This document shows positions 1-6,271 of a stretch of DNA of 15,982 nt, in pieces. This stretch comes from Dehalococcoidia bacterium (GTDB taxonomy: Bacteria; Chloroflexota; Dehalococcoidia; GIF9; AB-539-J10), in assembly GCA_030621105.1 (NCBI GenBank), contig JAUXIH010000011.1:1-15982 (forward strand). Reading direction: 5' to 3'. The notes beneath the pieces are model-generated. The model made no database searches. It was not told the DNA's origin and was given only the letters and a program-made list of their open reading frames with translations. Both the position numbers and the translations under genes were made by a program. How positions within the stretch are numbered: the stretch's first letter is position 1; every line of letters begins with the position of its first letter.

Positions 1-570
1 ATTTGGCGATGCGAGCGCAGTATCGGCGTAAACGTTCTTCTCCTCCCAGACCCCTGCCTTGACCAGCCGGGAGAAGCCTCCATTTATCATGCCCAGATGG
101 GGAATAATGATGATGGTTCTGCCCGCGATACGCTTGACGAAATATAAGGTGTGAGCATAAGTTTCTTCGTACACAATGTGCAGGGAACGCGAGTAAATTT
201 CCTGCAGAAAGCGCTCGCATCTATCGCTCTCGTAGTTATATTCAGGCTCATCGGAATGCCTGTGCCACTTGATGCCCTTGAAATCCTGAGAGAGGTCTTC
301 ATATCTAAAGTCGTTCCACACGAAGAAGTATGGAAATACCAGCTCTGTAGTAGACAGGTTCAGCAAGTAGTCATTTGCTCTTTTGCGGCATTGTTGCCAG
401 CTTAAGTCGTCTTTGAAGTAATAGTTGTTGCGATCATATATATCCTCAACTGGGGCGAACATGCAGGCAGACTCTATGTTTGCTTTATCCATCAAAGGTT
501 TTACATTCTTATATGCCCAGTAGACGTTTTGTATGCCACAGTGGATGTGGGAATCGATGATTCTGTACAT
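1..570 (-). CDS. Amidohydrolase-family metal-dependent hydrolase (partial, C-terminus off the left edge)
   Basis: I translated this reading frame by hand: 190 codons from an ATG at 570 with no stop before the window edge. The N-terminus MYRIIDSHIHCG carries the HxH metal-binding pair (His8, His10) that opens TIM-barrel amidohydrolases. Further on are GIKWHRH (about residue 108) and IPHLGMINGGF (about 165), the latter resembling the strand carrying a later metal-ligand histidine in the Amidohydrolase_2 (TatD/decarboxylase-like) group. VYADTALAS follows near the edge. The start is supported by a perfect AAGGAGG at 576-582 (read on minus), 5 nt upstream, and by a strong promoter at 605-633. It is divergent from the SepRS gene. 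The family covers hydrolases, decarboxylases and lactonases, and the catalytic C-terminal part is missing, so the substrate cannot be named. The family call is fairly sure; the function is unknown. Confidence 0.75.
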   Translation of the reverse strand, partial: MYRIIDSHIHCGIQNVYWAYKNVKPLMDKANIESACMFAPVEDIYDRNNYYFKDDLSWQQCRKRANDYLLNLSTTELVFPYFFVWNDFRYEDLSQDFKGIKWHRHSDEPEYNYESDRCERFLQEIYSRSLHIVYEETYAHTLYFVKRIAGRTIIIIPHLGMINGGFSRLVKAGVWEEKNVYADTALASPN

Positions 571-604
571 GTTGGCCTCCTTGTGAATAACGTGAGAGAA
601 GCTA

Positions 605-633
605 ATTATATTGCACTCTGTTGTGCTCAACAA
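605..633 (-). promoter_or_regulatory. Sigma70-type promoter for the amidohydrolase gene
   Basis: Read on the minus strand, TTGTTG (628-633) and TATAAT (605-610) are separated by exactly 17 bp. The predicted start of transcription is near 598, giving a leader of about 28 nt that contains AAGGAGG. A 5-bp inverted repeat (GTTGT-gctca-ACAAC, 620-634) lies over the -35 box and could be an operator, though at this length it may be chance. Confidence 0.6.
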
Positions 634-709
634 CCAGGCATGTTGGATTATGCTGGCCACGTGTAGCAGGAGAGGAGGTTTTTCAGGTATACTTTGCCAG
701 TAAGAAGAG

Positions 710-2239
710 ATGTTTGATGTAGAACGGATCAAGGAACAGGGCGGGAAAAATTTTGTAGAGGCCTGGATGGCCACAGCAGACTTAATTCCCAGAGACACGG
801 TTGTTAAGCTGGAGGGGAAAGGTAAGTCGCACCCGTTGCGTGATATGGTCCAGAGATCGCGAGAAATCCTGCTGGGGTTGGGCTTCGATGAGATTGAGAA
901 CCTGACCATTTTGCCGGATCATGATGTCTCCCGGCAGTATGGCCCTGAAGCCAGGGTTATTCTTGACAGAGTTTTTTACCTGGCTACTTTGCCTCGGCCT
1001 GAAATAGGATTGAAGGGAAGGAAGATAGCTGAGGCGGAAGTGATTGTAGGGAAACTTCAAGTTGAGAAACTGCAGTCTATTTTTCGAAGATATAAGAAGG
1101 GTGATATCGAGGCTGATAATCTGGTAGAGGAGCTTGTTCTCGGCTTAGATATAACGGATCACCAGGCTATTGAGCTTTTGGACAGGGTGTTCCCTGAGGT
1201 AAAGACATTGCACCCTGTGCCTACCAATAAGACTTTAAGAAGTCATATGACAGCTACCTGGTTTCACACCCTGCAAGCCATGCAGGACACAACTCATTTT
1301 CCGCTTGCTCTCTTTTCTGTTGGCCCGAGGTACCGTAACGAGCAGAGGGAAGATGCGCACCACTTGCGAGTTCACAATTCTGCCTCAGTTGTAATAATGC
1401 ACCCTGAGATGTCACTGGAGGCAGGCAGGGAAATAGCTCAGGATATCTTAAGGCAGTATGGCTTTTCAGAATTTGAGTTTAAGACCAAGCCAGCGACATC
1501 CAAGTATTATGCTCCAGGGTTGGAACAGGAGGTTTTCGTTGAGCATGGGGATGAGTGGCTTGAGGTTGCAGATATAGGCATGTATTCACCAGTGGCTCTG
1601 GCGAATTTTGACATAAAGTATCCCGTATTTAATGTGGGGTTTGGAATTGAGCGGATGGCAATGGTATTGCACCACATTGATGATGTGAGGACTTTTGCCT
1701 TTCCCCAGTTTTCTATAGTGGAGTTCTCTGATGAAGATATAGCTCAGTCCTTTAGTTACGTAAATAGTCCTGGAACTGCGCGGGGGAGAAAGATAGCCAG
1801 GGCTATTGAGAGTGCTGCACGGAAGCATAAGGATGAGATTGCACCCTGTGAGTTTGTTGCCTGGGATGATGGGGCTGTCCAGGTGGTTATTATGGAGAAA
1901 GAGGAAGGGAAAAGGCTGGTTGGGCCTGCCGGGTTTAATGAAATTTGTGTGAATGATGGCGGAATTTACAGCGATGTGGTTCCTTCTGGAGTTTATACCG
2001 GCATAAATTATATGCGTGCTCTGGCAATGGGAGCCGCAGCTTCAATAGAAAATAACCCTGATGCGATATATCAAACGAAAGCAGTCAAACATCTTTCCGA
2101 TCTCAATTTGCAAATACCCAAGTCTATCCTGGAATATATTGAGGGTCAGCATAAGGAGATAGGCATTCGAGGCGCTGTATTTGTAACCATTAAATCTCAG
2201 TCATCGGTGGGGGGGGCAGATCCAACAAGTGAAAGATAA
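710..2239 (+). CDS. sepS: O-phosphoserine--tRNA(Cys) ligase (SepRS)
   Basis: Class II aminoacyl-tRNA synthetase that charges tRNA(Cys) with O-phosphoserine, the first step of tRNA-dependent cysteine formation. It aligns from memory along its whole length with methanogen SepRS: QYGPEARVILDRVFYLA (77-93), LRSHMTATWF (176-185), motif 2 RYRNEQREDAHHLRVHNSAS (207-226), EWLEVADIGMYSPVAL (282-297) and motif 3 FNVGFGIERMAM (307-318). Thr181, Ser224 and Ser226 keep the spacing of the residues that hold the phosphate in archaeal enzymes (Thr188, Ser231, Ser233 in Methanococcus). The C-terminal part (about 355-495) matches the anticodon-recognition region and ends in RGAVFVTIK, followed by a 14-residue tail unlike archaeal ends. 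At 509 residues it is slightly shorter than the archaeal form (about 535). Start: ATG 710, preceded closely by AAGAAGAG; a stronger AGAGGAGG at 671-678 lies too far upstream to serve this start. A TATACT box at 688-693 might be its -10. The gene overlaps SepCysS by 11 nt. Confidence 0.95.
   Translation: MFDVERIKEQGGKNFVEAWMATADLIPRDTVVKLEGKGKSHPLRDMVQRSREILLGLGFDEIENLTILPDHDVSRQYGPEARVILDRVFYLATLPRPEIGLKGRKIAEAEVIVGKLQVEKLQSIFRRYKKGDIEADNLVEELVLGLDITDHQAIELLDRVFPEVKTLHPVPTNKTLRSHMTATWFHTLQAMQDTTHFPLALFSVGPRYRNEQREDAHHLRVHNSASVVIMHPEMSLEAGREIAQDILRQYGFSEFEFKTKPATSKYYAPGLEQEVFVEHGDEWLEVADIGMYSPVALANFDIKYPVFNVGFGIERMAMVLHHIDDVRTFAFPQFSIVEFSDEDIAQSFSYVNSPGTARGRKIARAIESAARKHKDEIAPCEFVAWDDGAVQVVIMEKEEGKRLVGPAGFNEICVNDGGIYSDVVPSGVYTGINYMRALAMGAAASIENNPDAIYQTKAVKHLSDLNLQIPKSILEYIEGQHKEIGIRGAVFVTIKSQSSVGGADPTSER
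2209..2216 (+). other. Homopolymer of eight G at the SepRS/SepCysS junction
   Basis: The tract lies in codons 500-503 of SepRS, past the conserved core, and 12 nt upstream of the SepCysS GTG, where it may also act as a Shine-Dalgarno sequence. The SepCysS frame is +1 relative to SepRS and is open from 2187. Loss of one G, or a +1 ribosomal shift on the tract, would therefore join the two proteins in one frame with no stop between them. Confidence 0.8.
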
Positions 2240-3359
2240 AGCGCTACAGAGGCTTACACATCTGCATCGGGAACACAAGGGCCTTATTAATATCATGCCG
2301 TTACAAACGGGGGGCCTTCTTACTGAAGCTGCAAGAGAAGCTCTGGTCGAGTTTGGAGATGGGTATTCGGTGTGTGATTTTTGCCTGGGTTGTTTATCTG
2401 ACATTACGAAGCCTCCGGTTAGGGAGTTTGTACATGATTTGTTACCCCAGTTCCTTGGAAGTGATGTTGCTACAGTAGTACATGGGGCACGAGAGGCGAT
2501 ATTCACGGTGATTCATTCCCTGGCTCAACCCGGTGATACTATCGTCGTTGACAGCAACAGACACTATACTACTATTGTTGCTGCTGAGAGGGTGGGCCTC
2601 AATATCGTGGAGGTGCCTCATTCTGGCTACCCCGAGTTCAAGATTGATGTTGATAGCTATGAGGATCTAATACAGCAATATAATCCCAGGCTACTTCTTT
2701 TGACATATCCTGATGGTAGTTATGGAAATCTTCCTGATGCGCAGAGAACAGGTGAAATAGCGCAGGCTCATGGTGTGCCCTATGTGCTTAATGGGGCGTA
2801 TGCGGTGGGAAGAATGCCAGTTAAGATGGATGAAATCGGGGCTGATTTTATTGTAGGCAGTGGACATAAAAGCATGGCTTCTGCGGGACCCTGTGGGGTG
2901 TTGGGGATGAGGAAGAAGTGGGAAGAAAGAGTGTTGAGGATATCTAAGTCGTACAAAAATAAGGAGATTGAGCTTCTTGGATGTACAGTAAGAGGGGTTC
3001 CACTGGCCACTTTAATGGCTTCCTTCCCTGATATTGTAGAGAGGGTTTGTCACTGGGATGAGCAGGTGGCCAAGGCACAGTGGTTTTCAGCCGAGATGGA
3101 GAAGCTGGGATTTCAACAGTTGGGAGAGAAGCCGCACCGCCATGATTTGCTTTATTTTGAAACACCACAACTTTATGAGATTTCCCAGCATGTTCGCGAG
3201 AGAGGATATTTCTTCTATAAGGAGTTAAAAAACAGGGGCATCTGGGGGCCACAACCAGGGTTGACCAAGGCGTTTAAGGTCTCTACCTTTGCGGCGGACA
3301 GGCAACAATTAACTTTTGTTCTAGATTCCTGCAAGGCTATTCTGAGTAAATATAGCTAA
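2229..3359 (+). CDS. pscS: Sep-tRNA:Cys-tRNA synthase (SepCysS)
   Basis: PLP-dependent enzyme that converts phosphoseryl-tRNA(Cys), made by SepRS, into cysteinyl-tRNA(Cys) using a sulfur donor. Visible motifs: GLINIMPLQTGGLL (18-31), FGDGYSVCDFC (42-52), the PLP Schiff-base lysine in GSGHKSMASAGPCGVLG (Lys214, residues 210-226) and LLGCTVRG (Cys252). Cys49, Cys52 and Cys252 match the three cysteines that are essential in archaeal SepCysS for the persulfide/Fe-S chemistry. An additional Cys55 makes a CxxCxxC pattern. There is no N-terminal SepCysE-like domain; only about 17 residues precede GLINIMPLQ. Start: GTG 2229 is the only start codon in the open stretch upstream of the conserved region (the preceding in-frame stop is at 2184-2186). 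Its ribosome site is probably the G-rich tract at 2209-2216. The 11-nt overlap with SepRS implies co-translation, fitting the SepRS-SepCysS complex known in archaea that shields Sep-tRNA. Confidence 0.95.
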   Translation: MKDKALQRLTHLHREHKGLINIMPLQTGGLLTEAAREALVEFGDGYSVCDFCLGCLSDITKPPVREFVHDLLPQFLGSDVATVVHGAREAIFTVIHSLAQPGDTIVVDSNRHYTTIVAAERVGLNIVEVPHSGYPEFKIDVDSYEDLIQQYNPRLLLLTYPDGSYGNLPDAQRTGEIAQAHGVPYVLNGAYAVGRMPVKMDEIGADFIVGSGHKSMASAGPCGVLGMRKKWEERVLRISKSYKNKEIELLGCTVRGVPLATLMASFPDIVERVCHWDEQVAKAQWFSAEMEKLGFQQLGEKPHRHDLLYFETPQLYEISQHVRERGYFFYKELKNRGIWGPQPGLTKAFKVSTFAADRQQLTFVLDSCKAILSKYS

Positions 3360-3461
3360 AACATTTTGCGATAGCCATTTTAACTGGGCATTGTCTGTAC
3401 AATATGTAGTAGCAGGTGGCTGTTGAGGTTTGATAGGAATCAGTGCAGGTTGTCATTCTTA

Positions 3462-4118
3462 TTAGATTAGAATGAGGTTTTGTCCCCACTTTTCGTTATA
3501 TGCTAATTTTAACTGCTGAAATCGTGTTTGATAGGGAGCCAAATTGAAGTTATATATGGTCATGATAATAGCATCTTCCCTGTTACCAGAGTAATACTTA
3601 TGGCGCATGCCTACTATTTGGAACCCATACTTGGCATAAAGAGACTGAGCAATTTTGTTAGAGGCTCGCACTTCTAGGGTAAGCATGGTGACATTTAATT
3701 TCTGGGCCAGTTCGATCGCTGAAATCAATAGTCTCTCGCCGACGCCGTAGCGGCGATAGTTACATCTGACTGCAATTGCAGTCAGATGTAATTCTCTCAT
3801 CATCAGCCAGACGCTAATAAAACCGATAACATATTCTTTACCTGATGTGTTTGGCTCAATAGAGACAGGATTTTGGTAATTGAAGAGTTTTTTTATCCAG
3901 GGTGAATTGGCTATCGGTTGACTGTTTTCCCCTTGCTCAATGCCGTTTTGTATTGAGGCTACCATGTAACGGGCTAAAGGGCTGTCTAAATCTCGCCGGT
4001 AGAAGCTATAAGATGGGAGTACTCTTTCGCCGGCGAAAGCCTCATGATCGATATTAGCCACCAGAGATATATCTTGTTCTCTCATGGGGCGGATAATGTA
4101 ATTTATCTGTGTCACCAC
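3462..4118 (-). CDS. RimI-like GNAT N-acetyltransferase
   Basis: GNAT-fold protein of the RimI type, a family that acetylates protein N-termini (ribosomal protein S18 in E. coli) with acetyl-CoA. The acetyl-CoA binding motif A is LTAIAVRCNYRRYGVGERLL (112-131, with RRYGVG as the pyrophosphate loop), and motif B/C is LEVRASNKIAQSLYAKYGF (148-166) followed by the typical YYSGNREDAIIM (175-186). At 218 residues it is longer than usual RimI (about 150). The extra length is a segment at roughly 55-95, poor in recognisable motifs, plus a C-terminal tail of about 30 residues. GTG 4118 is preferred over the internal ATG at 4085 because YIIRPM, upstream of that ATG, is the usual first strand. It ends TAATAA. 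The gene contains an uninterrupted 32-bp palindrome at 3760-3791. It sits alone between SepCysS (convergent) and pyrD (divergent), so the context does not reveal its target protein. Confidence 0.85.
   Translation of the reverse strand: MVTQINYIIRPMREQDISLVANIDHEAFAGERVLPSYSFYRRDLDSPLARYMVASIQNGIEQGENSQPIANSPWIKKLFNYQNPVSIEPNTSGKEYVIGFISVWLMMRELHLTAIAVRCNYRRYGVGERLLISAIELAQKLNVTMLTLEVRASNKIAQSLYAKYGFQIVGMRHKYYSGNREDAIIMTIYNFNLAPYQTRFQQLKLAYNEKWGQNLILI
3760..3791. repeat. Perfect 32-bp palindrome inside rimI-like gene
   Basis: Two 16-base arms, TTACATCTGACTGCAA and its exact reverse complement, meet with no spacer, around the centre TGCAATTGCA. In the gene frame it encodes the conserved strand LHLTAIAVRCN of acetyltransferase motif A, so it is real coding sequence and not an inserted element. 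No T-tract follows in either direction, so a terminator role is unlikely. It could form a cruciform. Confidence 0.9.
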
Positions 4119-4178
4119 TGTTTTTCATTTTAACATAGCTGATAGTGGGGTATATTGATTGGCCGATGCCTTGATATA

Positions 4179-5129
4179 ATGAAGGTTGTGGATATTAAAC
4201 CTGGTTTACGGGTTAATCTGGCGCCTGGGCATATAAAGGGGTTGTATTTATCCAATCCAGTGATTGCTGCTTCAGGCACCTTTGGCTATGGGATGGAGTA
4301 TGCAGAGCTTGTTGATATACAGAGTCTGGGGGCTATTATTTGTAAGGGGACTACACTTAATGTAAGAAAAGGTAATCCCCAACCACGAATAGTGGAGACG
4401 GACTGTGGTTTGTTAAATTCTGTAGGATTGGAAAATATTGGTGTTGATGCTGTGGTAAGAGAGAAGGCTCCCATGTGGGCAGACTGGCGTGTGCCAGTCA
4501 TCGTTAATGTTTCTGGCGAGACAATTGATGATTATATAGCCGTGGTTAGCAAGTTAGAAGGAGTTCCTGGCATAAGTGGGATTGAGCTAAATATTAGTTG
4601 TCCTAATGTTTCTCGTGGAGGAATTGAGTTTGGCATCAATCCCGAGTTGGCTGCTGAGGTAACCTCAGCAGTTAAGGCAGCAACTGACTTACCACTCATG
4701 GTTAAGTTGAGTCCGAATGTATCTGACATTGGTGAGATTGCAATGGCAGTGGAGAAAGCAGGAGCACATGCCATATCATTAATTAACACCATTAGGGGTA
4801 TGTCAATTGATGTTAATAAGGGTAGACCGTCCCTGGGGAATGTCACTGGAGGTCTTTCTGGTTCTGCTATCAGGCCAATAGCGCTTTATATGGTGTATGA
4901 GGTAGCCAAACTGGTACATATTCCGGTAGTTGGTTGTGGTGGTGTGGTTACGGCAAGTGATGCTCTGGAATTTATCATGGCTGGGGCTACTGCAGTTCAA
5001 GTGGGGACAGCGAACTTTGCTGATCCCTCTGCTTCACTTGTTGTGCTGGGAGGGATGGAAGATTTCATGCGGAAAAAGGGTATTAAAAATATAACTGACC
5101 TGATTGGTTGTGCCAATCAGGTCAGTTAG
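4179..5129 (+). CDS. pyrD: Dihydroorotate dehydrogenase, class 1 (probably PyrD type 1B)
   Basis: FMN enzyme oxidising dihydroorotate to orotate in de novo pyrimidine synthesis. Motifs in order (residues counted from ATG 4179): NPVIAASGTFGYG (26-38), KGTTLNVRKGNPQPRI (56-71), LLNSVGLEN (78-86), VIVNVSG, then IELNISCPNV with the catalytic-base cysteine at about 141. Cysteine at this place marks class 1 rather than class 2 (serine). VKLSPNVSDI, NTIRGMSIDV and VVGCGGVVTASDALEFIMAGATAVQVGT, the FMN phosphate-binding end of the barrel, follow. There is no N-terminal membrane helix. The type 1B subclass, which uses NAD through PyrK, is suggested by family resemblance; no pyrK lies in the window. 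Start: an in-frame TTG at 4155 would add eight residues; I chose ATG 4179, but neither has a good ribosome site and a TATAAT overlaps the ATG. The last 12 codons form a perfect stem-loop. Confidence 0.92.
   Translation: MKVVDIKPGLRVNLAPGHIKGLYLSNPVIAASGTFGYGMEYAELVDIQSLGAIICKGTTLNVRKGNPQPRIVETDCGLLNSVGLENIGVDAVVREKAPMWADWRVPVIVNVSGETIDDYIAVVSKLEGVPGISGIELNISCPNVSRGGIEFGINPELAAEVTSAVKAATDLPLMVKLSPNVSDIGEIAMAVEKAGAHAISLINTIRGMSIDVNKGRPSLGNVTGGLSGSAIRPIALYMVYEVAKLVHIPVVGCGGVVTASDALEFIMAGATAVQVGTANFADPSASLVVLGGMEDFMRKKGIKNITDLIGCANQVS
4651..4671. repeat. 21-bp perfect odd palindrome inside pyrD
   Basis: The arms CTGCTGAGGT and ACCTCAGCAG are exact reverse complements separated by one A. It encodes LAAEVTSAV in PyrD. 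It is one of several long inverted repeats in coding sequence in this window. Confidence 0.85.
5092..5128. terminator. Bidirectional stem-loop terminator overlapping the end of pyrD
   Basis: A perfect 16-bp stem (arms 5092-5107 and 5113-5128) with a 5-nt loop TTGTG. Read on minus, from the slipin operon, the stem is followed at once by TATTTTTAATA, a good intrinsic-terminator U-tract. Read on plus, T7 occurs at 5143-5149, about 15 nt past the stem, which is weaker. The stem encodes the last residues of PyrD (TDLIGCANQVS) and its stop codon. It lies between convergent pyrD and the nfeD/slipin operon. Confidence 0.75.
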
Positions 5130-5158
5130 GGCTATGTTATCCTTTTTTTAGGTACACT

Positions 5159-5941
5159 TTATTGTTGAGGCAGCTGTTTGTTATCAGTTGCTTTTCCTCG
5201 TTGCATGAAAGCCGTCATCATGTCTATGGGCAGAGGAAAGAGTATAGTGTTGGTTCTCTCAGTGGCGATTCCTGCCAGGGTTTGTAAATAGCGTAGCTGT
5301 AGGGCTGCAGGTTCGAGCGATATAATATGGGCAGCTTTGGCCAGTTTCTCTGCTGCTTGGAATTCACCCTCGGCATGCACTACCTTGGCTCTTCTGTCGC
5401 GCTCAGCCTCTGCCTGGGCTGCCATTGCTCTTTGCATCGGCTCAGGCAATTGAACATCTTTTACCTCTACCATGCTCACCTTTATTCCCCAGGGATTAGT
5501 GCCTTCATCAACAGCTGTCTGGATCTTTTCGTTAAGGCGATCGCGATGGGCTAACAACTCATCTAATTCAGATTGTCCGACAACATTTCTTAAGGTCGTC
5601 TGGGCTAGCAAATAAGTTGCTCTCGAGAAGTCAGCTACCTTAAGTATGGCATCGGCAGCATCAACCACTCTGAAGTAAATCACAGCATCCACTGTAACTG
5701 TGACATTATCTACTGTTATGCATTCTTGGTCAGGGACGTCCATAGTAACTACCCGCAGGTCAACCTTCCACATACGTTCAATAAAGGGTATAATTATGAC
5801 TAGCCCTGGCCCTCTTAAACCGACAAATCTGCCTAATCGGAACACTGCTCCCCGCTCATATTCTTGAACAATTTTAATAGCTGCTGATAGGAGCATCACT
5901 ACTATTACAGCAATAACTAGGTAAACGAACCAGCTCATCAT
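5159..5941 (-). CDS. Slipin (stomatin-like SPFH/Band 7 membrane protein)
   Basis: Membrane-anchored SPFH-domain scaffold of the slipin/prokaryotic stomatin group. One N-terminal transmembrane helix (about residues 4-24) is followed by the signature YERGAVFRLGRFVGLRGPGLVIIIPFIERMWKVDLR and the SPFH body with DVPDQECITVDNVTVTVDAVIYFRV. The charged, Ala/Glu-rich helix AAQAEAERDRRAKVVHAEGE (about 174-193) is the expected coiled-coil region used for oligomerisation. Length 260 is typical. The start is the first of two adjacent ATG codons, with a purine-rich GGAGAGGAG site upstream; the ATG overlaps the stop of the short NfeD gene by 4 nt (ATGA), so the genes are translationally coupled. Slipin is commonly encoded beside NfeD proteins: in archaea (PH1510/PH1511) the long NfeD protease cleaves the hydrophobic C-terminal part of the stomatin. 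Whether this slipin is cleaved is unknown, and its C-terminus here is only weakly hydrophobic. Confidence 0.93.
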   Translation of the reverse strand: MMSWFVYLVIAVIVVMLLSAAIKIVQEYERGAVFRLGRFVGLRGPGLVIIIPFIERMWKVDLRVVTMDVPDQECITVDNVTVTVDAVIYFRVVDAADAILKVADFSRATYLLAQTTLRNVVGQSELDELLAHRDRLNEKIQTAVDEGTNPWGIKVSMVEVKDVQLPEPMQRAMAAQAEAERDRRAKVVHAEGEFQAAEKLAKAAHIISLEPAALQLRYLQTLAGIATERTNTILFPLPIDMMTAFMQRGKATDNKQLPQQ

Positions 5942-6258
5942 TTTTCTTTCTCCTCTCCTGTTTTTTGGGCTACCAACAGTTTCAACCCTTCCATTTTGAT
6001 TATTGTCGCCTCATCACCAATTTCCATATTACCATCTTTGCTTCTGGCCGTCCACAATTCCCCTTCAGCCAGAACAGTGCCCTTGGGGTTGAGAGGGGTT
6101 TGTGCTACAACTGTCTTGCCTATCATTGTCTCTGCTCCAGCAGTCAGCTTTCGTTTCTGCCCTCGGATAACAGCCATGATAACAAAAATGATAAAAGCAA
6201 GGGAGATGATAATGATACCTACAATTAGTCCAGGACTTATTCCTTCCATAAATGGCAA
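5938..6258 (-). CDS. Short NfeD-like membrane protein (one helix plus OB-fold domain)
   Basis: 106 residues: a hydrophobic helix (about 9-31, GLIVGIIIISLAFIIFVIMAVI), a basic stop-transfer RGQKRK, then the small beta-barrel (OB-fold) typical of NfeD C-termini, with MIGKTVVAQTPLNPKGTVLAEGELWTA and ATIIKMEGLKLLV. It lacks the protease domain. It closely resembles the C-terminal domain of the neighbouring long NfeD (shared G-TVLAEGELW-A and L-P-GT patterns), suggesting paralogy. Start: a TTG at 6258 has AAGGAGG 5 nt upstream (6264-6270), a better spacing than for the in-frame ATG at 6249, so TTG is chosen. It lies 13 nt after the long nfeD and overlaps slipin by 4 nt. Its role is presumably to assist slipin oligomers at the membrane, by analogy with short NfeD proteins. 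Confidence 0.85.
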   Translation of the reverse strand: MPFMEGISPGLIVGIIIISLAFIIFVIMAVIRGQKRKLTAGAETMIGKTVVAQTPLNPKGTVLAEGELWTARSKDGNMEIGDEATIIKMEGLKLLVAQKTGEEKEK

Positions 6259-6271
6259 GCCTGCCTCCTTC

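Noticed and set aside
151..405. 84-codon plus-strand open frame
   Set aside because: It lies antisense within the amidohydrolase gene, whose minus-strand frame has family motifs, a promoter and a ribosome site.
3453..3475. 7-bp AT-rich hairpin (TCATTCT/AGAATGA) at the convergent ends of SepCysS and the rimI-like gene
   Set aside because: Weak stem, 9-nt loop and no T-tract on either strand; not enough to call a terminator.
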